NCBI RefSeq assembly: GCF_036327005.1
Contig: NZ_JAUGZK010000004.1
Span: forward strand, 352,660-416,659
Length of the DNA: 64,000 nt
Source: Alkalimonas mucilaginosa
Lineage (GTDB): Bacteria; Pseudomonadota; Gammaproteobacteria; Enterobacterales; Alteromonadaceae
Direction: 5' to 3'
The notes under the pieces were generated by a model. The model saw only the letters and a program-made list of their open reading frames with translations, did no database searches and was not told where the DNA came from. This document shows, one piece after another, positions 44,739-53,313 of this stretch. The translations under genes were made by a program, and so were the position numbers. The first letter of the stretch is position 1, and each line of letters begins with the position of its first letter.

Positions 44739-46469
44739 TTAACCGCCAATCCGGTCGCGTAAGCGGTCTCGCACCCTGTCCCGTACGTCGCCAAGCTGTG
44801 CTTGCAGCAAGGATTCAATCTGCTGGCTCATTTGCTCGGTGCTGGCTTGTTCGCGGTCCAAAAGGCTTTGCAGGGCTTGCTGGTCGCCGGCGGTATCCGG
44901 CAGTTTGGCATTGAATTTACTGCGTAAATCCTGCTCGAAACCGGCAAAGCGGGCCTGGGCTTCGCCCATTACCGCATCTGCCACAATGCGATCCAGCGGT
45001 GAGCTGACCCGCACATTGGGCCGGGTCACTGTGCCGTCGGCGCGCAGCTGAAACGGGATTTCTGCTTGCTGGTTTAACAGCTGGGTAAGCTGCTGCACAT
45101 AACGGTTATCGCCACTGTTAAAGCGAGGGCCTTGCAAAGCCACTGTAGCTTGCTGGCTGAGTGCAGTACCGCTTAGGTTTAATCCGCCGCCAGAATTGAG
45201 CAAGGCGTGCTCCAGGCCAAACCGGGTAGCGCCTTCGCCAAATACCCGCTCGGCCAGTTGCAGGCCCTGCAGCTGCCAGTTTACTTCCGATTGCAGCTGG
45301 TCGAAGATGGCAAAGTTGCCATCCAGACGGAATTGCTGCAGCATCGGCAGTTGCTGTACATCCAGCACAAAGCGGGTGGCGGCATCGATAATCTGGTGCT
45401 GCGCAGTGATGTCCTGCACCCGCAGCTCGGCACTGCCGCCGCCAATCAGCATGCTGATGCTGGCATTTTTAATCCAGAAGTTTGGATAGGGCTGCTGTTT
45501 CAGCGGCAGTATCCGACCCGGTAACTCCATCGGCTCGGGCTGCTCTTCCAGCCGTGATCCTTCCGGCAGGTAGGGGGCGACCAACTGATAAACGGTATAA
45601 AGCTGCTGCAAACGCTCTGTCCACAAATCGCCTAATAGCAACTGGCTGATACCCGCCAGGCCGCCATCGGCCAGATTGGCGTAGGACTGCACTTGCTGCC
45701 AGTCGGCCTGAGTCGCTTGCTGAAAATCACGCACCGCGCTTTGCAGTTGCTCGCGGCTTTGTAGCAGAGCGGTTTTCACCTGCTCAACTTTGGCTTTGTC
45801 TTGCTCCAGCTCGTCTTTTAACCTCCGCAGTTGTTCGGTTTTGGCAGCCAAATCGGCCGCATCGCGGATATCGCCATCGATCAGGGCTTTAATTTGCTGC
45901 TCCAGCTCGTGCAGTCGATCGCTATCTGGCAGTTGTTCGCGCAATTGCCGCACTTGTTGCTGTTCGCTTTGTGCCAGCTGTTTGAGTGCTTCGCCTTTGG
46001 CGACGGAGGTTAAATTGGCCCGGGCCAGCAGTTCATCGGCATCTGGCAGCTCAATGGCAAACAGGCTGGCAAAATCGAAGCCAGAGTCTTCGCTTTCGGC
46101 CAGCTCACCACGAAACACCTTACCGGGGCGACGGCGCTCGCTGCCATAGGCCAGTTGCTCGACCGACAAATCGCTGATCACATAATAGCCAAGCAGGGCA
46201 GGCCAAAGTTCCAACTCGGCGTTGGCACGGCCAAAGCTGACCAGGTTCTGCTCCGGGGCTTTGGCATCCGTGACCTGGAGGTCGTCGATGGTTAAGGATA
46301 GTGGAAAGAGCCCGAGCGAGACTTTGCGGATATTTACTTCAGCTCCAGCCGCTTTTTCCAGGCTGTACACCATACCAAAACGAATGGCGGTGCCAGCAAA
46401 CACATAAATCAATAAAAACAGAGCACCAAGAATGCTTAAAAAAATCAACCAACCTGATTTACGGATCAT
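44739..46469 (-). CDS. TIGR03545 family protein
   Basis: This 576-residue protein has an N-terminal transmembrane helix (about 7-29), an AsmA-like beta region (FGMVYSLEKAAGAEVNIRKV), a long charged coiled-coil segment (residues 165-245, rich in Glu, Gln and Leu) and a C-terminal periplasmic part. This layout is that of TIGR03545, which occurs with TIGR03546 proteins. The function is unknown. ATG 46469 has AGGAGCG upstream. It lies 12 bp after its partner gene. Confidence 0.85.
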   Translation of the reverse strand: MIRKSGWLIFLSILGALFLLIYVFAGTAIRFGMVYSLEKAAGAEVNIRKVSLGLFPLSLTIDDLQVTDAKAPEQNLVSFGRANAELELWPALLGYYVISDLSVEQLAYGSERRRPGKVFRGELAESEDSGFDFASLFAIELPDADELLARANLTSVAKGEALKQLAQSEQQQVRQLREQLPDSDRLHELEQQIKALIDGDIRDAADLAAKTEQLRRLKDELEQDKAKVEQVKTALLQSREQLQSAVRDFQQATQADWQQVQSYANLADGGLAGISQLLLGDLWTERLQQLYTVYQLVAPYLPEGSRLEEQPEPMELPGRILPLKQQPYPNFWIKNASISMLIGGGSAELRVQDITAQHQIIDAATRFVLDVQQLPMLQQFRLDGNFAIFDQLQSEVNWQLQGLQLAERVFGEGATRFGLEHALLNSGGGLNLSGTALSQQATVALQGPRFNSGDNRYVQQLTQLLNQQAEIPFQLRADGTVTRPNVRVSSPLDRIVADAVMGEAQARFAGFEQDLRSKFNAKLPDTAGDQQALQSLLDREQASTEQMSQQIESLLQAQLGDVRDRVRDRLRDRIGG

Positions 46470-46481
46470 CGCAGCGCTCCT

Positions 46482-46973
46482 TTAATTCATCTTTTGATAC
46501 AGCTGTGCCAGCTTACTGGCTTTTAGCAACTGCACCACCTTCCATTTGCTGAGGTGTGGCATTAGTACATGGCGGTACTTCAGCACCAGCCGGGTGCTGC
46601 CCCAGGCGATTGGCCAAAGCAGAATCAGGCTGAGCAAAAAGCCGCCCAGCGTCAGGCTGTGGTGTAAATGCAGCAGTTGCAGGGTTTCGCTGTTACTCAG
46701 TAACGACAGCAACCACTCTTGTTGGCCAAAGCTCCAGCCCAGTTGCTCCAGCCGACCAGCCAGCAGCCACAATAAGGCTTTGCTAAAGCCCCACACCAAT
46801 AGAAAGGTGGAGAGGTTGACAGTAAACAAGCAGGCAATCAGCAGGAGCAACAGGGTAAGCAAACCGAACGGCAACAGGCCGGCACAAAGGCCCAGCGCCA
46901 CTGCCCAGCCAATTTGCCAGGGTGAGGCCTCCGAGTTCAGTACTTTGAGGATGCGCGCTAGTATGGTAAGCAT
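46482..46973 (-). CDS. TIGR03546 family (DUF2062-type) membrane protein
   Basis: This 163-residue protein is mainly hydrophobic, with the DUF2062-like pattern EASPWQIGWAVALGLCAGLLPF (shown partly) near the N-terminus and later helices (HSLTLGGFLLSLILLW). It is the usual partner of TIGR03545 and is directly upstream of it here. ATG 46973 has AAGGAAG upstream. Role unknown; the pairing supports a shared envelope function. Confidence 0.85.
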   Translation of the reverse strand: MLTILARILKVLNSEASPWQIGWAVALGLCAGLLPFGLLTLLLLLIACLFTVNLSTFLLVWGFSKALLWLLAGRLEQLGWSFGQQEWLLSLLSNSETLQLLHLHHSLTLGGFLLSLILLWPIAWGSTRLVLKYRHVLMPHLSKWKVVQLLKASKLAQLYQKMN

Positions 46974-47077
46974 AGATTCTTCCTTAAACGATGCGGTGTT
47001 GTAAGCTTATCACAAATACCGTAGCTTGCAGCCCAAGCGCTATGACAATTCTATGATAGTACAGTGATTTTATGAAG

Positions 47078-47109
47078 TGGCAGCCAGCAGCTCGTTCTGC
47101 TGGCTGCCA
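47078..47109. terminator. Hairpin downstream of the NhaC-type gene
   Basis: TGGCAGCCAGCAG at 47078-47090 pairs with CTGCTGGCTGCCA at 47097-47109, a perfect 13-bp stem with a 6-nt loop. It lies 6 bp past the antiporter stop. A T run does not follow directly on the minus strand, so it is only a likely terminator. Confidence 0.55.
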
Positions 47110-47114
47110 GGCGC

Positions 47115-48581
47115 TTAAAACATTCCCAGCGCAATAAAGCCAAAGAATGCCAGGATGGCAGCCATCAAAGCGTAGGGGAATTGTGTCAGGGCGTGGCTCA
47201 TCAGATCACAACCGGAGCCCTGTGCGGCCAGTACCGTGGAGTCGCTGTAGAAACAGGCCTGGCTACCGAACGAACTGGCCGAGAGCAGCGCACCAATCAC
47301 CAATGGAATATTGGCATCCACTGCCAGCGCAATGGGCATCACGATAGGAATGGAAACGGCAAAAATACCCCAGGACGAGCCAGTGGCGAATGCCAGCAGC
47401 GCCATGGCGACAAACACCAGTGCCGGCAGCATTTCGGCCGACATATAAGGCGCCAGGTTTTCAATCACGTACAGCGGCAAGCCCAGTTGATCGCAGACAT
47501 CTTTAAAGGTAAAGGCGGCTATCACGGTGCAAATGGCCGGCAGCATGGTCTTAAAGCCGTGGATCATCTGATCCATCATTTCGTTAAAGGGCATCAGGCG
47601 CTGCGCCATATAAAGTGGCAGGGTCAGCACAAAAGTCAGGATCAGCGCCGGCCAGATCTCGGCTTCAAACCAGATACTAAAGCCAACCAGCATTGCCATC
47701 GGCAGCACAAAGTTGATCAGCTTGCCGTGCTTGCGATCGGCATGTTCAAACTCTTCTTCCATCGCCTGCATGGCAAAATCATCGCCGGTATGAGTATCCT
47801 GCTGTGGTGCATCCTGCTGAATGGCACCACCGCGGGCGGCCAGTTCGGCTTTTTTCATTGGGCCAAGCAAAGGCACCACACCTAAGATCACCAGTGGCAC
47901 CATGATCATCGCCAGCCAGGCATACAGCATGTAAGGAATGGCCGAGATGTAGGTCATAATACCGTTCGGATCGCTGTCAGGAGCCACGCCATTGGCTACC
48001 AGCAAGCCACCAAAGAACACCGCCCAGGTCGAAATCGGCACGATGACGCACATCGGCGCAGCGGTGGAGTCCACCACATAGGCCAGCATTTCGCGTGAGA
48101 CTTTGAATTTATCGGTGATGCGCTTCATGGTTTCACCGACGGTCAGTGCATTGAGGTAATCGTCGATAAAGATCAGCATGCCAAGGAAGTAGGTCATCAG
48201 TAGCGAAGGCTTGCGGCCCTGGGCATACTGCTGGGCAACCCGGCCAAAGGCAAAGGCGCCACCGGTATGCACCAACAAAGCGATTAGTGCACCAAAGCCG
48301 CCGACCACCAGGATCAGCCAGCCAATGGTTTCATCCTGCATCACCCGCTCGGTGGTTTCGGCAAAATTAAACAGACTTTCACTGGGGGAAATAAGCAGTA
48401 AACCAGCCACCGCGCCCATAATCAGCGCAAAAATAGGCCGTTTTAGCCAAATCGCAACAATCAATACCACCAGCGGTGGCAGTAAACTAATGGCGCTGGG
48501 TTCAACCACAGCTGCTTCTATGGCAGCGGCCAGGGGATCAACAACCTCTTCTAACGCTTCTGCAGTGGTTTCTATGGACAT
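47115..48581 (-). CDS. NhaC-type Na+/H+ antiporter family protein
   Basis: This 488-residue inner-membrane protein is a member of the NhaC ion-transporter family. It has the helices LPPLVVLIVAIWLKRPIFALIMG, DDYLNALTVGETMKRITD and STAAPMCVIVPISTWAVF (each trimmed here), and the late FASGSSWG-type region as FATGSSWGIFAVSIPIVM. Members exchange Na+ for H+ or carry amino or organic acids such as methionine, malate or tyrosine; the substrate is uncertain. ATG 48581 is chosen over an in-frame ATG 135 nt upstream because the latter has no close ribosome site and the extension is polar and non-conserved. A long leader precedes it. Confidence 0.85.
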   Translation of the reverse strand: MSIETTAEALEEVVDPLAAAIEAAVVEPSAISLLPPLVVLIVAIWLKRPIFALIMGAVAGLLLISPSESLFNFAETTERVMQDETIGWLILVVGGFGALIALLVHTGGAFAFGRVAQQYAQGRKPSLLMTYFLGMLIFIDDYLNALTVGETMKRITDKFKVSREMLAYVVDSTAAPMCVIVPISTWAVFFGGLLVANGVAPDSDPNGIMTYISAIPYMLYAWLAMIMVPLVILGVVPLLGPMKKAELAARGGAIQQDAPQQDTHTGDDFAMQAMEEEFEHADRKHGKLINFVLPMAMLVGFSIWFEAEIWPALILTFVLTLPLYMAQRLMPFNEMMDQMIHGFKTMLPAICTVIAAFTFKDVCDQLGLPLYVIENLAPYMSAEMLPALVFVAMALLAFATGSSWGIFAVSIPIVMPIALAVDANIPLVIGALLSASSFGSQACFYSDSTVLAAQGSGCDLMSHALTQFPYALMAAILAFFGFIALGMF

Positions 48582-48912
48582 AGGACGTCTCTCAATTTGA
48601 TTCCGGCGGCCGGAAAAAGATCGAAAAAACCGTGAACTGGGGATGCAGGATCCAGAGCACGGAATGAAACCTTGCTCTTTCCAGTCGCGGGCTTTGAGAA
48701 ACAACTCAATTCTCATGAAATAACCGGACTATCCTGCCAAGATCCGGTGTGAACTGCAACGAGTTGCCGGAAAAAGATGCAGCGCAAGTACAAGCTGGCA
48801 CAGGCCATTTTTTGCGCGGCAATCATAGCAAAAAAAAGCCGGCTGACAAGTGAAAATTTCTTGCCAGATCCGGCCGGGTGGAAGGGCGTTAAACAGCTGT
48901 TCTGACAGCGCT
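48582..48912 (-). other. Leader and upstream region of the NhaC-type gene
   Basis: About 330 bp between the antiporter start and the end of phoX. A promoter at 48822-48849 implies a transcript leader of some 235 nt. Within it are TTCCGG/CCGGAA (48601-48615) and a longer imperfect pairing of CCGTG with CACGG across the middle. I cannot match it to a known riboswitch. Confidence 0.5.
48822..48849 (-). promoter_or_regulatory. Sigma70 promoter of the NhaC-type gene
   Basis: Read on the minus strand, TTGTCA (48844-48849) and TATGAT (48822-48827) are separated by 16 bp. Both hexamers match the consensus at five of six positions or nearly so. Confidence 0.65.
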
Positions 48913-50895
48913 TTAAGTGCCGATAATGCCACCATCCTCTTTGGTAATGATCACCGTGGCGGATCGGGGGCGGTTGGTGCGCCGATCCGGCCAGGTGCTG
49001 CTAAAGCTGTAAGGGCCAGAGCCTTCGCCCGGGTGCTGGATATTGACAAACATGGTCTTGCAGTCCGGCGTCATCACCACACCAGTCACTTCGCAATCGA
49101 CCGGGCCAACCAAAAAGCGCTTGATGGTGTGGGTATTCACGTCAGCCGCCAGCATGGCGTTGTTGCCAAAAGGGCCACTGCGCATCTGCGCGCCGGCCAT
49201 ATCGGTTTGGATCCACAGCAAGCCATTCGGATCGAACCAAAGGCCATCGGGGGAGGCATGATGGTTTTGCTCGGTCAGCATCAACTGGTGCTGCGGGGTG
49301 TAGGTAAAGGCATCGCCCGAGAGCAGGAAAATATCCCAGTCAAATCGCTGACTGGTGCCTTCACGCCAGCGGATGATATGGCCACTGTGGTTGTTGGCAC
49401 GCGGGTTGGCGGCATCCGGGCTATGACGGCGGCTGTTGTTGGTCAGGGTAAAGTAGACTTCATTGGTGACCGGATGCACCGCGCCCCATTCTGGCCGGTC
49501 CATCTTGGTGGCACCCATAATATCGGCCGCCAGCCGGGTATTCAGTAACACATCAGCCTGGCTATCAAAAGCATGGCCGGCGGCCCTGGCTTTGGCCTGA
49601 AAATCGGCATCGTTCAAGTCGAGCGGCAACCAGTCCCCACTGCCATCTTCGTTATAGCGGGCCACGTACAAAGTGCCTTCGTCCAGCAAGTGTGGTCCCG
49701 CAGTGGCCGGATGGTACGGCTTGGCCGAAACGAACTTGTAAATGTATTCAAAACGGGCATCGTCACCCGAATAAGCCACCAGCGGTTTGCCGCTTTCTGG
49801 TTTGGCGAAAATCAATCCTTCATGGGCGAAGCGGCCCATGGCGGTGTGTTTCACCGGCGTGCTGTCTGGCTTGAAGGGGTCGATTTCGACAATCCAGCCA
49901 AAATTATTCGGCTCGTTGCGGTAATCGTCGCTGGCTTTGTCGGCAAAAGGGGTGGCGTTAAAGCGGCTGATGGCATCGTCGCTGCGCCCGGCGGTTTCCC
50001 AATGCAAAATGCTGTGTTCATCGGCAATGCTGTAGCGGCGATGCTCGCGCGGCATGGCTTGCTGATGATTGACAAACAGCAGCGCCCAGTTTTCTTCGCA
50101 GGTTAGGTAGGTGCCCCAAGGGGTGACACCATGAGCACAGTTATTCAGGGTGCCTCGGGTGCGTGTGCCATCCGGGCTGTATTTGGTGACTACTTTGGCA
50201 TGGCCACGCACCGGGCCGGTTAATTCCATCGGCGTATGGCCGGTAATGCGCCGGTTCAGCGGGCTATCCTGCAGTAATTGCCAGTTGCCATCGGCCTGTT
50301 TTTTGATGTGCGCTACGGAGACGCCGTGCGCAGCCAGCTCTTTGTGCACTTCTTCTTTATCGCGCGGGATCCCTTTGCCGCCAAAGGCGTGCAGAATGTT
50401 GGGGTCGACGTACTCGTGGTTCATCACCAACAAGCCTTCGTCCGAACTTTGGCCGCCTTGTTTTAAATCAATGGGGAAAAAGTGCATGCCATCGTGGTGC
50501 ATGCCGACTTGTTTGGCTTGTTCGGCTGCGCTGTGGCTGGCATCGGCCCGGTAGGCCGGCGCATCGGTCGTCAGTGGCGTGCCCCATGGCAAAAACACCT
50601 GTGTGCGGTAACCAGCGGGCACGGTGACGGTATCAAAACGATTGATCGGGATGGCATCAAAACCAAGCAAGCCGGCTGGTTGCTGCAGCAGGGCCGGAGC
50701 TGCACTTTGGTTGCTGCAGCCGAGCAAGCCTTGGCCCAAAAAGCCGGATACAGCCAGCGCCACACTGCCTTGTAAAAAGCGACGTCGGTTCAGGCGCTTA
50801 TCCAGCACTTCGGAAAAATCAGAGTTGGCTGAAAAGTTTGCCACTGGCTCTTCGCCGGATAAGTCAAATGGTTGGTGCTTGGATGGCTTGGTCAT
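48913..50895 (-). CDS. PhoX family phosphatase (DUF839)
   Basis: This 660-residue enzyme is a Ca2+/Fe-dependent alkaline phosphatase of PhoX type, releasing phosphate from organic phosphates outside the cytoplasm. It has a twin-arginine signal (NRRRFLQGS, residues 36-44) leading to LLGC at residue 60, which could be a lipobox, so it may be a Tat-exported lipoprotein. The family segments TPWGTYLTCEENW, GWIVEIDPF and GRFAHEGLIFA are visible, and the C-terminus has PDCKTMFVNIQHPGEGS. A Pho box lies 80 bp upstream, fitting expression under phosphate limitation. Confidence 0.92.
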   Translation of the reverse strand: MTKPSKHQPFDLSGEEPVANFSANSDFSEVLDKRLNRRRFLQGSVALAVSGFLGQGLLGCSNQSAAPALLQQPAGLLGFDAIPINRFDTVTVPAGYRTQVFLPWGTPLTTDAPAYRADASHSAAEQAKQVGMHHDGMHFFPIDLKQGGQSSDEGLLVMNHEYVDPNILHAFGGKGIPRDKEEVHKELAAHGVSVAHIKKQADGNWQLLQDSPLNRRITGHTPMELTGPVRGHAKVVTKYSPDGTRTRGTLNNCAHGVTPWGTYLTCEENWALLFVNHQQAMPREHRRYSIADEHSILHWETAGRSDDAISRFNATPFADKASDDYRNEPNNFGWIVEIDPFKPDSTPVKHTAMGRFAHEGLIFAKPESGKPLVAYSGDDARFEYIYKFVSAKPYHPATAGPHLLDEGTLYVARYNEDGSGDWLPLDLNDADFQAKARAAGHAFDSQADVLLNTRLAADIMGATKMDRPEWGAVHPVTNEVYFTLTNNSRRHSPDAANPRANNHSGHIIRWREGTSQRFDWDIFLLSGDAFTYTPQHQLMLTEQNHHASPDGLWFDPNGLLWIQTDMAGAQMRSGPFGNNAMLAADVNTHTIKRFLVGPVDCEVTGVVMTPDCKTMFVNIQHPGEGSGPYSFSSTWPDRRTNRPRSATVIITKEDGGIIGT

Positions 50896-50959
50896 AACTC
50901 ACTACCTGTCTTTATTAACTGCAGGGCATCGCAGTCTGCGGCTGCGCTCAAAGCCTCGA

Positions 50960-50993
50960 ATAATAAGGGCAGTGTATGACATTGTGATGACAA
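50960..50993 (-). promoter_or_regulatory. Pho box and -10 of the phoX-type gene
   Basis: On the minus strand, TGTCAT at 50987-50992 and TGTCAT at 50976-50981 form direct repeats spaced 11 bp apart, the PhoB box arrangement. After 10 bp follows TATTAT at 50960-50965 as the -10. This is the classical PhoB-activated promoter geometry. Confidence 0.85.
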
Positions 50994-51058
50994 TTGCAGC
51001 TTACCGCTCCGGTAAATGCATGGACACTCAGCAACTATAAGGTAGTGACGCTTGCTTG

Positions 51059-52096
51059 CTACTGTGCCAGTTGTTGCAACAGCCGTAGTCGTTGCTGTTC
51101 CTGTTCATCCGGTTGGTAGGGCGCGTTGCTTAGTTGGTGCAGCGAAAAAGGCTCCAATTGATACTCTGGCTCGGTCGAATCACCGTAGCGGGTGGGCTCA
51201 CCTGGCGCTGGCGATAGTCGCTCCAGTTGGAAAGTGGTCAGCCAGAACGATTCGTTGGTATCGGGCAGTACCGAACGGTGAGCTCTTAGCAGCAAGGTAT
51301 TGCTGCCTGATTGCAGCGCTGCTCTGGCGGTTAACACTGCTATCGGCTGACGCTTGGCATCGAACAGGTTGGCTCTTAGCCGGTAATGTCCGGCCAGCTC
51401 TGCATTCAATTGCACTGGGATCACCATATCAGCTCCTTCACCATAGCTGTTTGCAATGCCGGTGATCTGCGCGACCGGTGCGCTGATTTCAAAGCCGGTT
51501 CGCAGCAGCAGTGGTTCGCTGCCTGTCTGTAACTGAACCTCTGCCGTGACAGGACCATCCCAGTTTTGTTGGTTTGCTAATTGCAACCGGAAACCATGGT
51601 GAGTGGGCTGCATGACTTGCTCGATCAGCAGCTCACCTGTCCACTCATGCCGCAAACGAAGCGTAGCAGTCTGGGCACTGAACCCCTGTAAGTGCAGCTG
51701 GATCTCGATGGGCTCCGGGTAGAGAAAGCGGTATTGGCTGGGAAGCAGACTGGCACTGGCACCATGTTTTAGCGGCACAGGCTGGGCGATAAACCGATTA
51801 GGTGCCAGCAACTGACTGTCATCGGGGGTGAGCGGACGTGAATAAGCCGGAATACTGATTTCACTGGCATAAGCACTGGCCAACCATTGCATCTGATGTT
51901 GGATTGGCTGCTGTCTTGTTTCTGAGCTAGTGACCAAGGAGCCTGCTTGCTGCTCTGTTGCTGGCAGGCTTTGCTCAGTCAGACTAGTGGCTGTAGTCGC
52001 CGATACTTGTGGCGCAATAGCTGCGGTTGGCCATAGCCACCATGCTAATAACAGGCAGCTGAGGGTTCCAACTGCCAGTAACAGAGCTTTGTTCAA
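51059..52096 (-). CDS. Membrane-anchored beta-rich protein coupled to a lipase
   Basis: This 345-residue protein has an N-terminal transmembrane helix (about 4-23), a Ser/Thr/Gln-rich linker, a conserved-looking stretch PAYSRPLTPDDSQLLAPNRF, then a beta-rich domain (YRFLYPEPIEIQLHLQG; TARAALQSGSNTLLLRAH). It is not a LifO-type helical lipase chaperone. It probably starts with TTG at 52096: the stop of the lipase overlaps it (TTGA) and AGGA lies about 10 nt upstream; the frame open to 52180 begins within the lipase. It may assist or hold the lipase, an inference. Confidence 0.65.
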   Translation of the reverse strand: MNKALLLAVGTLSCLLLAWWLWPTAAIAPQVSATTATSLTEQSLPATEQQAGSLVTSSETRQQPIQHQMQWLASAYASEISIPAYSRPLTPDDSQLLAPNRFIAQPVPLKHGASASLLPSQYRFLYPEPIEIQLHLQGFSAQTATLRLRHEWTGELLIEQVMQPTHHGFRLQLANQQNWDGPVTAEVQLQTGSEPLLLRTGFEISAPVAQITGIANSYGEGADMVIPVQLNAELAGHYRLRANLFDAKRQPIAVLTARAALQSGSNTLLLRAHRSVLPDTNESFWLTTFQLERLSPAPGEPTRYGDSTEPEYQLEPFSLHQLSNAPYQPDEQEQQRLRLLQQLAQ

Positions 52097-53145
52097 TCCA
52101 GTAATTCCTGATATACCAGCTCGGACATACTGAACTGATCCGAGCCACGCACCACCCGATAAGTGGAGCGGAAAATCCACCAGCCTGCGCTGATATCGTC
52201 ACTGCCAAAGCCGTAATCGGTTTGATCGGTCAAATTAACCGAAGCTCTGGCCAGAGTCACCTGGCCCCGCTGCCGGTCGGTCAGGATACCATTGTGGCTG
52301 TAGTTATCACTCATTAGCATCGGGTAGTGGTAGGGCATAAAGCTGGTTACCGCTTTACTCTGCGCAGAAAGTTTGCCATCAAAACCTACCTGGCCGCTGC
52401 AGCTGTTAAAAGCGGCCACGGTGGAAGCGCCACAACTGGAATGGCTGGCAACAACGCCATCATCGGTCCCGGGCAGGAACAAACCCGTGGTACCAAAGTA
52501 ATCATTGCTTGCCGCGACCATGCGGATCCTGGGAATACGGGCATCGGGAAAGGCTGCCAACTGCCGGGCTGTATTCACCCGTAAATCATTCAACACGCCC
52601 AGATTGGCTGGAGAAGGGGTTTCGCCCAGCCAAAGCGACACAGCAAAGCGTAAGGCGGCATCGATCCAACTGCTGCCTGTAGCCACGTTTATAGCCAGAT
52701 CACCTAACTCGGAACCACCACCTGCACCAGCAAAGTCCAGGGTCGCCACTATATTTAAAGGTTCCAGGCCGGCGTTTTCAAGCCATAACGCCTGGTTATC
52801 CAGTAGATAGCGCATAACCAGATCACCGGTGGAGTGTGTAATAAAAATGCAGCCGTTTTGACAGGTGCCTTGCCGTGACAACTGTTGCAAGACAGGCCAG
52901 GCATAATCGCTGACAATACGGCCAGTGATGCGCTCATGCGATGGCCAATCAATACGGGCACTGGCTTTGGGTAGCCAGTAATCTTGCCAGTAATGGCTGC
53001 CATCTTGCTCCACTTCAAAGCGATTGGGACGAGTGGCAAGCTGAGCCGGCTGAAAGCCATGCACTAATACAATGGGGTAATCTGAGGCATGGCTGTTTGA
53101 AAAAAGACTGCCAGTTGTCAGCAGCAGTGCGAGCATCTTTTTCAT
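52093..53145 (-). CDS. Secreted triacylglycerol lipase-like alpha/beta hydrolase
   Basis: This 350-residue protein has a signal peptide (to about residue 20), the oxyanion segment VLVHGF, and a nucleophile elbow FITHSTGD with Ser105 (first position Thr, not the usual Gly). The acid and His are probably Asp228 or 229 and His235 in GTDDGVVASHSS. This is a bacterial lipase layout (family I-like). ATG 53145 has AGGGGACG upstream. It is followed with a 4-bp overlap by the beta-rich membrane protein. Substrate range unknown. Confidence 0.85.
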   Translation of the reverse strand: MKKMLALLLTTGSLFSNSHASDYPIVLVHGFQPAQLATRPNRFEVEQDGSHYWQDYWLPKASARIDWPSHERITGRIVSDYAWPVLQQLSRQGTCQNGCIFITHSTGDLVMRYLLDNQALWLENAGLEPLNIVATLDFAGAGGGSELGDLAINVATGSSWIDAALRFAVSLWLGETPSPANLGVLNDLRVNTARQLAAFPDARIPRIRMVAASNDYFGTTGLFLPGTDDGVVASHSSCGASTVAAFNSCSGQVGFDGKLSAQSKAVTSFMPYHYPMLMSDNYSHNGILTDRQRGQVTLARASVNLTDQTDYGFGSDDISAGWWIFRSTYRVVRGSDQFSMSELVYQELLD

Positions 53146-53264
53146 ATCGTCCCCTTTAGCTGAAATACGGAGCCAAGCGTCCATGCCAGCTGGTTTGATG
53201 TCATACCAGTTGAGCAAGCAAGAATAACACAAGCAATGGTTAAAATACCAGCAGAAACCTAGGG

Positions 53265-53292
53265 TAAAAAAACGGCAGCCATGGCTGCCGTT
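53265..53292 (-). terminator. Intrinsic terminator of valS
   Basis: The perfect palindrome AACGGCAGCC/GGCTGCCGTT with AT at its centre (53271-53292) is followed on the minus strand by seven T. It lies 22 bp beyond the valS stop. Confidence 0.9.
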
Positions 53293-53313
53293 GTCTTTCA
53301 GTGATCGGAAGTG

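Noticed and set aside
48582..48820. Lysine or SAM riboswitch before the NhaC-type gene
   Set aside because: I could not find the conserved core sequences of either class; kept only as an unassigned leader.
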